Shown: positions 22,146 through 33,401 of the stretch, in pieces
Layout: each line of letters starts with the position of its first letter
Numbering within the stretch: position 1 is the first letter of the stretch
Origin: Neopestalotiopsis rosae
Taxonomy: Eukaryota; Ascomycota; Sordariomycetes; Amphisphaeriales; Sporocadaceae
Direction: 5' to 3'
DNA length: 64,000 nt
Assembly: GCA_023078685.1 (NCBI GenBank)
Contig: JALGAS010000009.1
Location: 3,038,001 to 3,102,000, forward strand
Program-made: the position numbers and the translations under genes
Notes under the pieces: generated by a model
Database searches by the model: none
What the model saw: only the letters and a program-made list of their open reading frames with translations
Told to the model about the DNA's origin: nothing

Positions 22146-25100
22146 CAAATCCTTGCGTAAAGTTGAGTTACTTGAGGTGGGAACTAGACAATAGGTTGCA
22201 GAAACTAGGGCAAATAACAGAGAGAAAATCAACGAGAGATGGGCAACAAATGAGCAAACGATGCGAAGACAACAGGCAGGAAGTAGGCGAGAAATGGGAA
22301 CGAGATTGGAAGGAAATGGGAACGAGATTGGAAGGAAATGGGAACGAGATTGGAAGGAAATGGGCAGGAGATGGGCAGGAAATGGGCAGGAAATGAGCAG
22401 GAAATGGGCAGGAAATGAGCAGAAAATGGGCAGGAAATGAGCAGGAAATGGGCAGCACTACGGTATCAGGCGGCAAAAAACACCGCAGTGTGTGGGTATT
22501 TTACAAAAGCTGCGCGTAGACCGCACCAACCAGCTCGGCCTCGCTTAGTCGGTTGCCAGTGTTCGACCCCTGCTTTCAATCGGTACCTGGCCCACTACCC
22601 TTTTTTACTCATCATGCTAGAAGATCCCAGACGATCAAATTGATGTAGATATATCAAATTTGGTGTCTCTTCATGTGCATGAACTGCAGGCAATAGGCAA
22701 TAGACCATTGTAAGCGCGCCGGAAGTCATCTTGAATCATCCCCATGAATCGATTGGAACAGGATGCGCCATTTCGTCAACCCACTCGCCTGCTCAGCGCC
22801 AAACCTCCAGGGCCACATGACTACAATTATGTAGATACCGCGATAGAGAATTCCAGGCCACTGCCTCCTTACTAGCGCTGATTTGCCTAATCCTGACTGT
22901 GAATCATCACACCCATTTGCTTTGGCCATGGGGGACCAGCCTAAAATTCTATACTCGAATCCCCGCAGCCTCGATTAACACTATATTATGGCCCCGGCGT
23001 CTGACGCTTGGACTTCACCTGCATCCTAGGCACGTCTATCAATGTTCATTGCTCTATGGTTATGGAGAGCGTTACGTCGATATGCGTCCTGCTGAAGCCT
23101 CTTACCGCTCTGGAGGATGGATTGCAGTTAGCTTTTTAGAGTAATGGAAAGGTGGGTTTTGTGAGATGTCTTCTGTCTAGCCAACACTAAAATTTATGGG
23201 AACTAAAGCAATTTATTCTTGCCGCTTCTTTTAGTTGGTCTAAATTCCTGGCTCGATATTGCATCTCAAGTGCATATATCACAGAACCAATAAGTTTCCC
23301 TGTTTTTGTGGGCGATTGACATATTTAGGAAACTTTTCCAAACCATATTCATCTCGGTCCATGTTTGGAAATAGAAATCTCGGACTTTAACGTTGGCAGT
23401 CATACTTGCAGCAATGTAAGCTCTGCTTCTACTTTTTGATTATGAAAGATTGATCGCATTACACTAAGACTCAACCGAAGAGATGCAAGATCTCTAGGTA
23501 CATAGGCATGCGTTGTCACCAAGATATGATTGTCACATATTAGGAAGTGGCTTAGTTACCTACTTGTTTACGGAAATATGACCGAATTGCGTAGAGGAAA
23601 TTTCCATACTACGATGCCCGTGAGGTTATTTTGTGGCGTTGGTAGAACGATAAGCATTAATGGTTCTAACTTCAGATTAAATACAACGCTTCGAGCTGAT
23701 GTGCATTCAACGAATGTTATAAGAATGTGAATATAGTCAAAGTGGTATCAGAGCTTACGAGAAACACAATAGGTAAAATCCAGATGAACACTTTTCAGCG
23801 TCCACCCTTGCTTGCCTGTGCATATATGGCCGGTCAATCTGCGGCCTGCTGGCCACGGTGGTAAGTTCCTCTGGCTTATGAGTACCAGATTCATATAGCT
23901 ATACCCTTGGCGTGTCTCGACACAGCGGCATTGAAGTCGCCTGAAGCCGGTCGCTTGCGATGTGGCTTGAACTAGGCCTTTAAGGTCGGCTATATCTGCG
24001 ATCATCATTAAAGGGAATAGTTCATGCATGGAGGTGATGCAGGTGTATAAATAGAGGTGCTGAACCTGCTGTAAGATTATGATTTTACTGATCAACACTC
24101 CCAATACTCAGTGAAAAGTCCTTATACTAGTATCTATCTAGGTGAGACCGACTCGCATTGATGGAGATGGAAAGAAGAAAAAGAAAGAAGAAAAGGCAGT
24201 GATTAATACTGACTGTGTCTTGCCCAGAATTCTCAACGTATCTCTACAAAACCCAATACCGCTGCAAAAGGCATCGGCAATCATGCCGGAATCTCAGCCG
24301 AACCCAGACACTGGCCAAGGCGGCACAGCCAATATACCCACAGGTTCAGGAAATACTTCAGAGGGACGTATTTGAGATCAAACCACTGATGGTTCCGCTG
24401 GGTGAACGACAATGGTAGTTATTTCGACGGACGAATTGGAACATTCACGAAGGTCTCAAAACCGATTTGTATCAAATGCTTACGCGGCTCTATCATTTAT
24501 AACCAAGAAAGAACGATATAACCATCACATAATGCAACCCTCTGATCTCTTTCTTAGGGACTGTTCGACACTATTGCATACAAAATGCATGTCCTGTTTG
24601 AATTAGAAACACTATGTGGTACTCTCTCATTGCTGTAACGTTCCCCACATAAATATCGTGTTGACATTGTGCTTTAGCATGAATGTTGGCGCACGTGAGG
24701 ACTATTCTGTCACCCCAGCTTCTTGTTACACTACTATGGACGAGTGTATGAAATGAAGGAACCTAGGAAATCTATCTATTCTAGTGTCTGGGTCATAATT
24801 TAATTCAATTCAGAGTGCACATATAAGATGGGGATTTGATACATGATTCGACCGCAGACGGATAGCAAGTTCGTATCGAAAAGGAAGTCTTGTCAGCAAT
24901 GATTCCGATTGATAATTGTCTGATTGATTACAGGGTTGTGAACACTTTATCAACGGCAAGCTCATTACAGCAAAAAAACCTTCTCTTTGCAGTAGGCAGG
25001 GACACTAAGAGCAAGGATGCCTAGCTGTATTTACCAATTGTTAGAAAGATTACGGTTAACCGTGGCAAATATACTCCGTCTTGGACAGGGAAGATGGACA

Positions 25101-25268
25101 CTTCTGCTTATGAAAATAGTCTGGTAACATGAAATTTGTGCCTTAGAAGAGTCACATATACTGGATAGCACGCACTTTATTATTACAAATGGTCAATGCA
25201 GTTATCAAGGTACGGTAGCACAATCTTGTCAACTGGTTTTATCTGTGTAGCCTCCTTGCAATAGTCTT
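22146..25268. other. intergenic region with a 22-bp minisatellite
   Basis: Apart from the tandem array at 22291-22458 there is no recognisable gene. A short ATG frame near 24283 (MPESQPNPDTGQGG) resembles the low-complexity start of a gene but stops after about 30 codons and could not be extended. Confidence 0.4.
22291..22458. repeat. 22-bp minisatellite (two 11-bp halves), about 7.6 units
   Basis: Three units of the gaaatgggaacgagattggaag type are followed by four units of the gaaatgggcaggaaatgagcag type and a partial unit. The period is exactly 22 throughout, and the later units are made of two similar 11-mers. The core gggcaggaaat resembles the inverted 11-bp array at 19861-19959. Confidence 0.92.
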
Positions 25269-27261
25269 TCATGTCGTGGCCGCCTTTGACGGGCCGTTGA
25301 TGACCTTGATGAAAATAAAATCAATATCGCCTCCCAGCGACATGATGCTATGACTGCTATTAAAAGTATGCAAAGCTTTCGGGTACCAACTGAGCCGTTT
25401 TACAAGCTTCATGTTGATTTTTCCGTCCTTCATTATTGGCGGGACCCTGCCCACGTGAGTACAGACATTCGACGAAGCTGATAGGGCTATATACGATACA
25501 ACCATCGAAGGTGGTGTCCATAGGCTTCCAGCCTTAAGTCGAAGCGACTGTGCAGAGTACCAGGGGTCGTCGAAGCCATTTGTCTGTGCCCATTTCCGAA
25601 CAGTCAAGCGCTGTCATAGTCAGAATATCGGCCACAAAACATAGATTTTGGACTAACCTCTTTATTTATGGCCATCTCGGCCACATTTCTCCGGTCCTTT
25701 GTATGTAATAGTGATCGAAGTAGTACTTGTTGATCGCCTATATCAATAGTGGAGATTTCACTCTCATTGGGTTGGATATGCGCAGTTTGGAGTATATTTG
25801 ATACTGATGGCAGCACAACTTGCTGGATCTCTCCCGAACTACCGCGCGTAGAAGTCTGGGTCAGTGTGTTGTTAGCAGGCCGCTCTGTTGAGTGACCATA
25901 AGATTTGACTTGAGTTTGGGGGTCCCTATGATTGATACCCGGCACAAATCCTTCGGCACGCTGATTCGGTTCAGCGAAGGCCTTTAGCCGCGCCTCGAGG
26001 CTCTGGCATTGCGAAATGAATTTTTGCTCCGTGAGAGTGGTCCCTAAAACCTCATTGACAGTTTCCAGCCTGCATGCTTAGTAACCCGTGCATTGCTATT
26101 CGGATGACTGTGCTCACTTGATGCCCATAGACGCGAGCAGAACTGCCGGTGAATACGACAATCTATATTCCTCTGCTTCCGCCCGTATGCCTTCAAGGTT
26201 CTTCATTTCCTTGGTGATGTCTGAGATGCTGGCGTGTACCGCGTGTAAATGATACTGTTCCATTGTGAAGCTTTCTGTGGCTGATCAGCGATTCTTCTAC
26301 TACAAATTCGACCACACATACTCATAAGAAGGAATTGTGACACCCGATAACCTTTGGCGCCCTCTGTAGATTCTATGAGACGTGCCATCCGCTTCGCCGT
26401 ATCCCGAAATCGAGACCAAAAAGTGAAATGGTGATGGCGGAGACCTGGCCAATATGCCCTCATCAAGAGGTCCACTTCATCAGAGGTCGATCCTTCATGG
26501 ATGCTGATAGCACAGATGCAGCAAAACAGGAGCTCTCTATAGTGAGATAGAAGAGGATCGATTGTTGCATGCTGGAGTTCTTGGTGCGTTTTCAAAAGCT
26601 TTTGACAGATTGATTGAGACGTCCGACCCTCTTCGGTGACGTTGGATAGAGACGCACTAAGGCCTTTATTATCGAGTACGAGTGCTCGGTAATTATTGAA
26701 GAGGATTTCTGACGTGTTGAAATTTGAAGTATTTCTGAGGTCAATCCATTGCTGCTCGCTAATTGGCAGTGACTCGAGCAAATCAGGTTTCGCAGGGGCC
26801 CGAGAATGTCGAGGGCGCTTTCTCGGTCGTTCCACTCTCGTGTCCTGGACGTTCTCATCCACCTCTGAAGTATTCCAGGTGAACGAAACGCCTGTCGCAC
26901 GTATATTTTGCGGTGGGCAAGCTTGCGGCGTTGTGATGATCGTGGAAAATGACTGGTTGCTTAACAGTTGAGTACCGGACAGGTCGCTATCACTCCGTGG
27001 CCTTTTCAGGGCTAGGAAATCGCTTGAAGAGGCGGCAAGGTATTGGTCCACGGAATCGAATTCGGAGCCTGAATCAACCGGAACTTGATGGGACGGGTGC
27101 GTACTCCAGGTTACCAGGTAAGCGATGCGTTCTCGGTCTGCTTCAAGTTTTGTGTTTCGGCGTTTAAGATCGACGACGAGGCTCTCCAAGAACTTATTGT
27201 ATTCCCTGAGAGTCCCTTTGTATGGTATGAGACGTTCGCATGGTTTCAATCGGCTAGGCAT
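25269..27261 (-). CDS. four-exon gene, unknown protein with basic nuclear-type segment
   Basis: Hand-spliced exons 27261-26322, 26274-26118, 26069-25658 and 25610-25269 with introns of 47, 48 and 47 nt. These carry GTATGT, GTGAGC and GTTAGT donors; TACTAAG and TGACTATG branch-like sequences are seen. The joined frame is 616 residues with no stop. Start at ATG 27261 (MPSRLKPCERLIPYKGTL), preceded by a CAACAACAACC-rich leader; an in-frame ATG at 27378 is the alternative. Visible features are an N-terminal coiled-coil-like segment (LKRRNTKLEADRERIAYL), a basic cluster (ERPRKRPRHSRAP) that could be a nuclear localisation signal, and a helical middle rich in Gln/Leu. No family recognised; regulator or scaffold are only possibilities. 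Confidence 0.55.
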
Positions 27262-29223
27262 CGCGAGGGCTTGACACAATTGGTTGTTGTTGTCGAGAGA
27301 ATCAATGGCGAAGATATGGCATTCGCAGACGGCGCGTAGGGAGAGAGTCCAAGAGACGTGACGAACGTAGCATGGCATTCGAATGCCTTCCCGCCCTTCC
27401 CCCCACACACCCCGGCCAAAACGCAATTGATCACCAATGTCCACTACCCTAGCTCGCAGTCTACAAGGGATGGTACTTCAGCTTTCTGGGCATTTGAATA
27501 TGTCTTAATGCAGTATCAATTTGGCAAGGCAATTACGTACCTCTATCACTCTATCGAGATGTTCTGTATGCAATAACGATCTCTCTGATTGTGCATCTAC
27601 TTTTGAGTTCTCGCAGCCCACGGGCATTAGCTAGCGCGATCAGGTTTGCGAGCCAAAGACGGCATAATCCTAGTCCGATTGGCCAATGGCCAGCAGTCCA
27701 TGTGATCGTGCGTTTCTTAGGTGCGTGTCCCCCAGAGAGCAGTGCTATTGAGACTAGGATTATTTATCGCGGGTAGAGTTTTCATTCTCCACCGTCAAGA
27801 CGCGCTACGTGTTTGGCGGAGGATCATACTACATGTGCGGGAACTAACAAAAGCAATTTGTGCATGTTGTGCGTGCGACATCGAGACCCCGCTCCGGATA
27901 TCCACAACGCGCAACACGCGAGTCCAGCACCTTCCAACAATCTTCTGCGAATGCCCTAACCTCCAGCTTTTCCAACTTTTCCAACCATGGCGGCTATCGT
28001 AGCAGAAAGACCCTGCATCTCAAGTGCCCCTACTGGTGCCCCTATCGTACAGGTACAGATCTGTCGGTTTGGCAAGACATCCACCAACGCCCCACCACCA
28101 ATAAAAATCTTGAGCACGATGTTGAAGCCATAATAGGGCATTATGAGTTCGATGACGGCAGGTTTATTCTACGCCGTGAGGTGGACCGAGTACAGCTGCC
28201 CAACGTGGGAAGCTGAAGAGAACCTAGGCGCATACAACCGGCTTCTGCTTCATTATTGGACGTCGCTCTTCCACCAAGAACAGCGTCAGTGATACTGTAG
28301 CAGATATTGGGCGGCGCGAAGGCCTATATTATAATAACGCCCTTTTTCGTCTATGTTCGGGTTCTTTCCGATTTTCGTTTTGAATCGCGTAGGAGAGACA
28401 CTCTGTATAACCCTCAGGTCGCATAGTGATAGGTCTAGATAGGCGATAGAACAAGAGCAGTCTCAATAGATTATTGCACCAGAAATTGAATTATTTGTTT
28501 GTCTATATTTGATTCTCTCTACCTGAGTCCTTCAGCCGCCCAAAGACACTTAAGCTCAAGAAGTACTTGTGGCGAGTGCTGAATGTGGCTGGCCGAAATA
28601 CTATAGAAGCTGGTATACTCTTCTGTCCTCTTTGTCTAGTGTTACTCTTGTGTGCTGGGCTATTATTCTGTTCTGGTCTACTGTTTTGTGTCATTTCATA
28701 TCTAAGTGAAATATGCCATGAAGTCACAACGGACCATGATGGGATCCCACGGCACAACATGCCGGGATTTGAAAAGAGGCATTCCGTTTCGCAAGATGAA
28801 TATGCATCTCAACCCTCCTGTAGATCTTTTGCGCATAAACCTACATTTTTTTGATTAGCATTCACACGATGCCACTAAGGGAGAGCCGGTTGTTTTATTC
28901 GTTGTTTCCATCTGTACTTGCATTTTTGCAGTCATACTTGATCATTCCCTAGCATATAATTACAAATTTGGTAGTGACGAAAACCGTATTTTGCGAGAGA
29001 CTCTGATTGCCGCATTTGTATGCTCCATGCTTGGCAAATTGGTTGAGATAAGTAGCTGAAGCAGTACAATCTAACCAGGAGTTCAATGCAAATCTCCTAA
29101 AGTAATAACCCTATCAGAAGGACCCCTTGGATAAGAGCAATGACCAACCCAATGATGTGGAAAGAAAAATGAAAGATCTATGAGAGCTTGATCTAGACGG
29201 ATCGCATTGTTTTTTTCAACTAC
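27262..29223. other. intergenic region with a short repeat shared with 47.2 kb
   Basis: No gene supported. About 28133-28290 is similar to 47215-47370 (both contain tTCGATGACgGC followed by GAGGTGGACCGAGT), probably remnants of one dispersed element. Confidence 0.4.
28133..28290 (+). repeat. dispersed repeat remnant, copy 1
   Basis: Shares a run of similar sequence with 47215-47370, including gaggtggaccgagt, agctgcccaac and ggcttctg/ctgcttctggttcatta-like segments. The nature of the parent element is unknown. Confidence 0.5.
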
Positions 29224-29886
29224 TCAGTGTGATTCTCTCTCACTTGTTTCCACTAAAAATAGCTTCGACTTCTCGTAGACGCTATATGGGCTGAGGCCTG
29301 CATTCCAGTCCAAAAGAAACAATATCTCAATCTCCATGAATCTGGCATCATCCAGCGTAAACCAGAAGAGTGTGTCGTTGTAGATCATTCGACTCTCCTC
29401 TGCCCATAGGCGATTCGTGGATGAGAAGTCAACAAGATACTTCGAGGCGATGAGTACAACTGCCAGGAAAATTCGATGTGCACTGCACTTTAAGATTTCC
29501 TTGTGAGATTGTATCTTGGACTTCAAGCGATCTAGGTACACAGTGGCCGATAGTAATATGATAGGCGATATATGAAGTCGGTATACCACGTGGTCGATGA
29601 AGCAGCTCAGCGGTGGAGGTGTGGCTGAGCCTATTGGTCGTACGGACGTATCGAAGCAAGCATCTATTGGCATAACATCGATCGTTGCCTGGGTTAAGCG
29701 ATCGACAAGATGCTGGCTAAGAGGCACGTGAGCCAGCATGTCTCTGTAGATACAGTCGCTATGTCGATTTTCGTGAGAGGGAAGATCGTTCGTTGCCGAT
29801 TGGTGTATATCATCCTCTTCTTTACCAGGTTGTGCCGTCTTTTTGTGTAATTCTAATAGCCGTGGAGCTCTCAGAATAGACCACAT
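29224..29886 (-). CDS. PHO80/PCL-like cyclin
   Basis: Intronless 220-residue frame from ATG 29886. Residues about 95-210 match the cyclin box of the fungal PHO80/PCL group, which bind the CDK Pho85: FIDHVVYRLHISPIILLSAT, VYLDRLK, AHRIFLAVVLIASKYLVD, then ARFMEIEILFLLDWNAGLSP. Members of this group control phosphate response, polarity or the cell cycle. The N-terminal 90 residues are polar and not conserved to my eye, with LVDRLTQATIDVM just before a short linker. The C terminus ends soon after the box, as in many short PCL proteins. No frame damage is visible. This is the second cyclin in the window. Confidence 0.8.
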   Translation of the reverse strand: MWSILRAPRLLELHKKTAQPGKEEDDIHQSATNDLPSHENRHSDCIYRDMLAHVPLSQHLVDRLTQATIDVMPIDACFDTSVRPIGSATPPPLSCFIDHVVYRLHISPIILLSATVYLDRLKSKIQSHKEILKCSAHRIFLAVVLIASKYLVDFSSTNRLWAEESRMIYNDTLFWFTLDDARFMEIEILFLLDWNAGLSPYSVYEKSKLFLVETSERESH

Positions 29887-31328
29887 GGCAACTAAGCGGA
29901 TACGGTTGTGTCAGAACCTGATGTAAAAATATGATATTGTTGGTTTTTGCTCGAAATATGTGTGCTGCAATACATACAAGTTCCCAGTCCTTGCCGGTCC
30001 TGCAGCGATTGGGGGAATGTTCGCGATCCCTTATTCCCAATCTATCTATCTCCATTTATGACGCTTCTGATTTCAAGACACTGGCCAGTCGCAAGTCTGG
30101 CCCCAAAAATAGCTCGATCCGAAGTGCAGGAATTGGAAACATCACAAATATCCACTCATTTGAGGTATTGTGAAAATACTCCATTTCTGGCGTTTCTCGG
30201 GAGGTAGATCTGAAAACGGCAGTGCACGGTTTGCACGTCCATTTTCTCCCATCGATACATCATAGTATCCATGGTGTACATACTTAAATCATTGCAAACC
30301 AGCATATCGAACCAGAAGACTGTTACTGTAGGCAATTCCCAAAATGCTCGCCCCCTTCTTCTACCTCCTAGGTACCACAATAGTTCCGACTCAAACTACA
30401 CTGGCCCAGCGGGATACGGTCCCAGACCAACATCATCCAAATGAAAACTCTGTTGCTGTTGATGTTGCTGTTGCCACTCTTACCTGGCTCAAAGAGACAA
30501 GCATTGTAGTATTCCGGCGTCCATCCGGAGAGCCGGAGCTTAGACCCACATGGTCCCGGCTTGCGGGATTAAGGCCCACATTTCAAGTCCTTCACGCACA
30601 GGCAGGGCCCGCTTGGGAGGCCCCCGAGCGCATCGTCTAGGGTAGTGAGTGGGCCACAGACTTGCAAGTGAGCAAACAAGTCTCGCTTTTTTATGAGGCT
30701 ACTGTCATTTCTGTAATTCAGGGTAGCAAAATATTGAAAACCCTCTGGCAGCCTGCATGTCCATGTGGAATGCAAATATGATTTCTACTTGGGTTGTTAG
30801 TCTTTTGATTTCGGATTAAATGTTTTGCGCAATCAAAGTCTTAGTGACTCGCAATCGCTTCCTGCAAGGGTCTGTCGTTTTGACTTGGTAGGTCAGTTAT
30901 TCGACTTGCCCATGCCATGTTTGCTTGGCGGGTGGATGCCCGTAGACCGAAGATATTGTGGGTCTTAACTCCGGCTTCCGGACGTAGTACGTAGGATGTA
31001 GTCCTTCAGGTCTACGGTGCCTGTTCCCTAGACCAAGGAATAGTGGCTACAGCAACGGGGTTGGTCTGGCCGCTGCGGGTCTTAAAGCCGCATTCCGCTA
31101 CGCTGGTGTACCGCTCTCGATTGTGCTGGAACTTGCGACTTGCCGCACCAGAGAGGTATTATGATGCGCATGGCTATGGTTAATCACACATATCATCATA
31201 AGACGCGTATTGCCTTACAACCACTTCCACAGTGCTCCTGTCATGTCAACGATGTTTTAAATTTAGATGTTCAGATATTTCGTCTGCGAGTATATTTGAA
31301 TGTCATAGAGATTATACCGTGCGCAGCC
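29887..31328. other. intergenic region with repeat fragments
   Basis: No gene supported. The segment 30885-30985 recurs at 47865-47965. Near 30535 and 30960 occur the short motif pairs gccggagcttagaccca and gggtcttaactccggc, which reappear elsewhere in the window (see findings). Confidence 0.45.
30885..30985 (+). repeat. dispersed repeat D, copy 1
   Basis: Contains ttattcgacttgcccatgcc and agaccgaagatattgtgggt, both repeated nearly unchanged at 47865-47965. At 47964 the second copy is interrupted by foldback-type repeat B. Confidence 0.75.
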
Positions 31329-32190
31329 AAAACGCTCGGAACAGCAAAATCACTGTAGATATAGGATGCGACTCAGGAAAGGTCGTTCGAGTCAAGCAAA
31401 GAGCAAAATGGCACGATTAGAGGTTCATCGGTCAATACTGGAAGTGTCCTGGAGGCGCAGATCTGTCAACCATCGTCACTTGTGTTATTTTTATTTTCTT
31501 GTTGCGATGGTCGTGGACCGACATTTCGGGATACTAGAGGTGGGATCCTCAGGGAAGGTCCATGATATACTCACAGTTCCGGAAAGGAATCCTTGTTCTC
31601 TGTGGCACAGAAGAGTATCCCGCCACAGAAGCCAAATACGTCCATCAGACTCCATCCATCAGATCAAAACCTTGTTGTTGTTGCCACACTTACAGTCCAG
31701 GCTCAAAAAGAGAGGCATTGTAGACTCTGCGGACGAAGGAGCATGATAGCGATTAGACACTTGAAGGTGGACAGCTGCCATCACAATTACAGAACAGTAT
31801 CCTGGCACAGAAGAGTATCCATCACAGAAGAGCCACAGAATAGTGTCAGAAGTGTATCTCACCACAAAAGTGTATCTCACAGCAGAAGAGTAGCCTAGAT
31901 AAACAGGACAGAATACTACGTCGAGATTGTGCCACTCTGAGATCACCATTACTTATGTTCTATTCAATCGTCAAATTTCCGAAGGATGTCCGCTCTAGAC
32001 TGTTGGAGATGGAGTAGTTGTTGTCGAGATACACTTCTGTTTTGGGATACTCTTCTGTGTTGGATACTCTTCTGTCTTACAGACAACAAGGGTTCTGTTC
32101 CGGAAATGTGGTCTGTCGTGGACCTCCACTGGCTTTCCTGCTTTGGTGCACCAACTGTCGGGACATGACCGTCTCAACGGAAAAGTCCTT
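31329..32190. mobile_element. foldback-type repeat B, copy 1
   Basis: The left part (about 31500-31630) and the right part (about 32030-32180) are inverted copies of one another. The left arm carries ttccggaaaggaatccttgt then cacagaagagtatcccgcc; the right arm carries gggatactcttctgtg-type units, then acaacaagggttctgttccgg and, outermost, caactgtcgggacatgacc. Several tandem copies of a roughly 14-bp motif (cacagaagagtatcc) lie inside each arm, pointing inward. No coding region is seen inside, so it is non-autonomous. The same element occurs at 57991-58860 and in rearranged form at 47095-48540. Confidence 0.7.
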
Positions 32191-32543
32191 GACCCACAAA
32201 CATATCTTCGGCTTACGGATCTTGTGTCCCGATGCAGCGGGTACATAGCTACATGCCTATAGATGCGCAGGCAATGTTCACTGTTCCGTAACGCTGATAA
32301 CATTACTGTATTGCAGCGTGCCAAATCGCCGCAACAAAATGATCGTGGAGAGCCATCAATGGGCCCACAAATTCTCCAGCTCTGGAGCTCCGCTTAGCCG
32401 GCGATGCTTATGGCATTGGCTCGGAATATCTGCGTAACTGAGCTGGATACTGAACCACAAAAGGTCATAGGGCAAAGAATATACTTCGGGAGGAACTCGT
32501 TCGAAGGTAATTGATTACAAAATAGGATATCACATTATCATAC

Positions 32544-32860
32544 AGTGAGTAACGAAAACGGCTTCCGCTTTTGCGGGGAAGAATTTACTTTCACACCAGC
32601 CAATTTTGGAGCTTTAGGCTGACACAGTCCCAGCTGACATTTGTATGTGGGGCTGTACGAAACAGGTACTGTACCTCGCCCCAGCCTGATGTTATGCTTA
32701 CGGACTTATGCTTATTAAGTGGTCAGCCTGATTTCTGATAAATTACAAGATTACTTACGGAGCACGGCGGCGATTAAAAAAAAAACTTTTACTATAAATA
32801 CAACCGTTGCCCTAGAACCCTCTTTTGCAAAGGTATGAAAAAAGAAAAGAAAAGATGAAT
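32544..32860 (+). repeat. repeat family C, copy 2
   Basis: Begins TA-CAGTGAGTAACGAAAACGG and continues colinear with 59218-59580 for about 300 bases (shared segments include cttacggacttatgcttatt and gttgccctagaacc). It is part of the segmental duplication 31329-32860 / 57991-59580. Confidence 0.75.
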
Positions 32861-33401
32861 GGGTACAGTCGTGTGTTTAAGTTCTGTCCTCTTTTTACAC
32901 ACTCTTCGTCTTTCCCGCACGGACAGTGACAGGGATGACAAAAGCGTAACCTAGTACCTTCTTGGTCATCAGATGTTACGAGCCACTTCTGTGTTTGTAC
33001 CTGAGGGATGTCAGCAACAGTGGAGCACAGTATCTCCATATAGCCAAACAGGGGTCTAATACTGTCCAGGTTCTTGGCAGGTATTTCATACGTCCTGCTG
33101 TAAAGTCTGGTCAAAAATCAGACAGCAGAACTTCGATGGCCTCGAATGGTTATACGTGTCGGAAAACAGCTCTAGGATGCAGTGCATGTTGTTTTTTCTC
33201 TTCTATCACCTTCGAAATGCTAGTTTCACATCGACGCACTCGAGCAATGGCTACGTCAAGAGTGAGTTAATGGATCTAGCGTCGTGGATTCGAGCATAGC
33301 AGTCTTTTCGTGGGCAATTCAATCATATATACACGAGATTTAGTAATTTGTCCAAAGCTGGGAACAGTAAATATGAACATGTATGTAACTGAATATTCCA
33401 A

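Noticed and set aside
22500..22590. tRNA-like words (GTTCGACCCC with an upstream TAGTCGGTTG)
   Set aside because: The B-box-like and A-box-like words are present, but I could not form a cloverleaf with an acceptor stem and anticodon loop.
30344..30640. 98-codon plus-strand frame with a hydrophobic start
   Set aside because: Sequence consists of repeat fragments (gttgctgttgatgttgctgtt and the gccggagctta motif); coding is unlikely.
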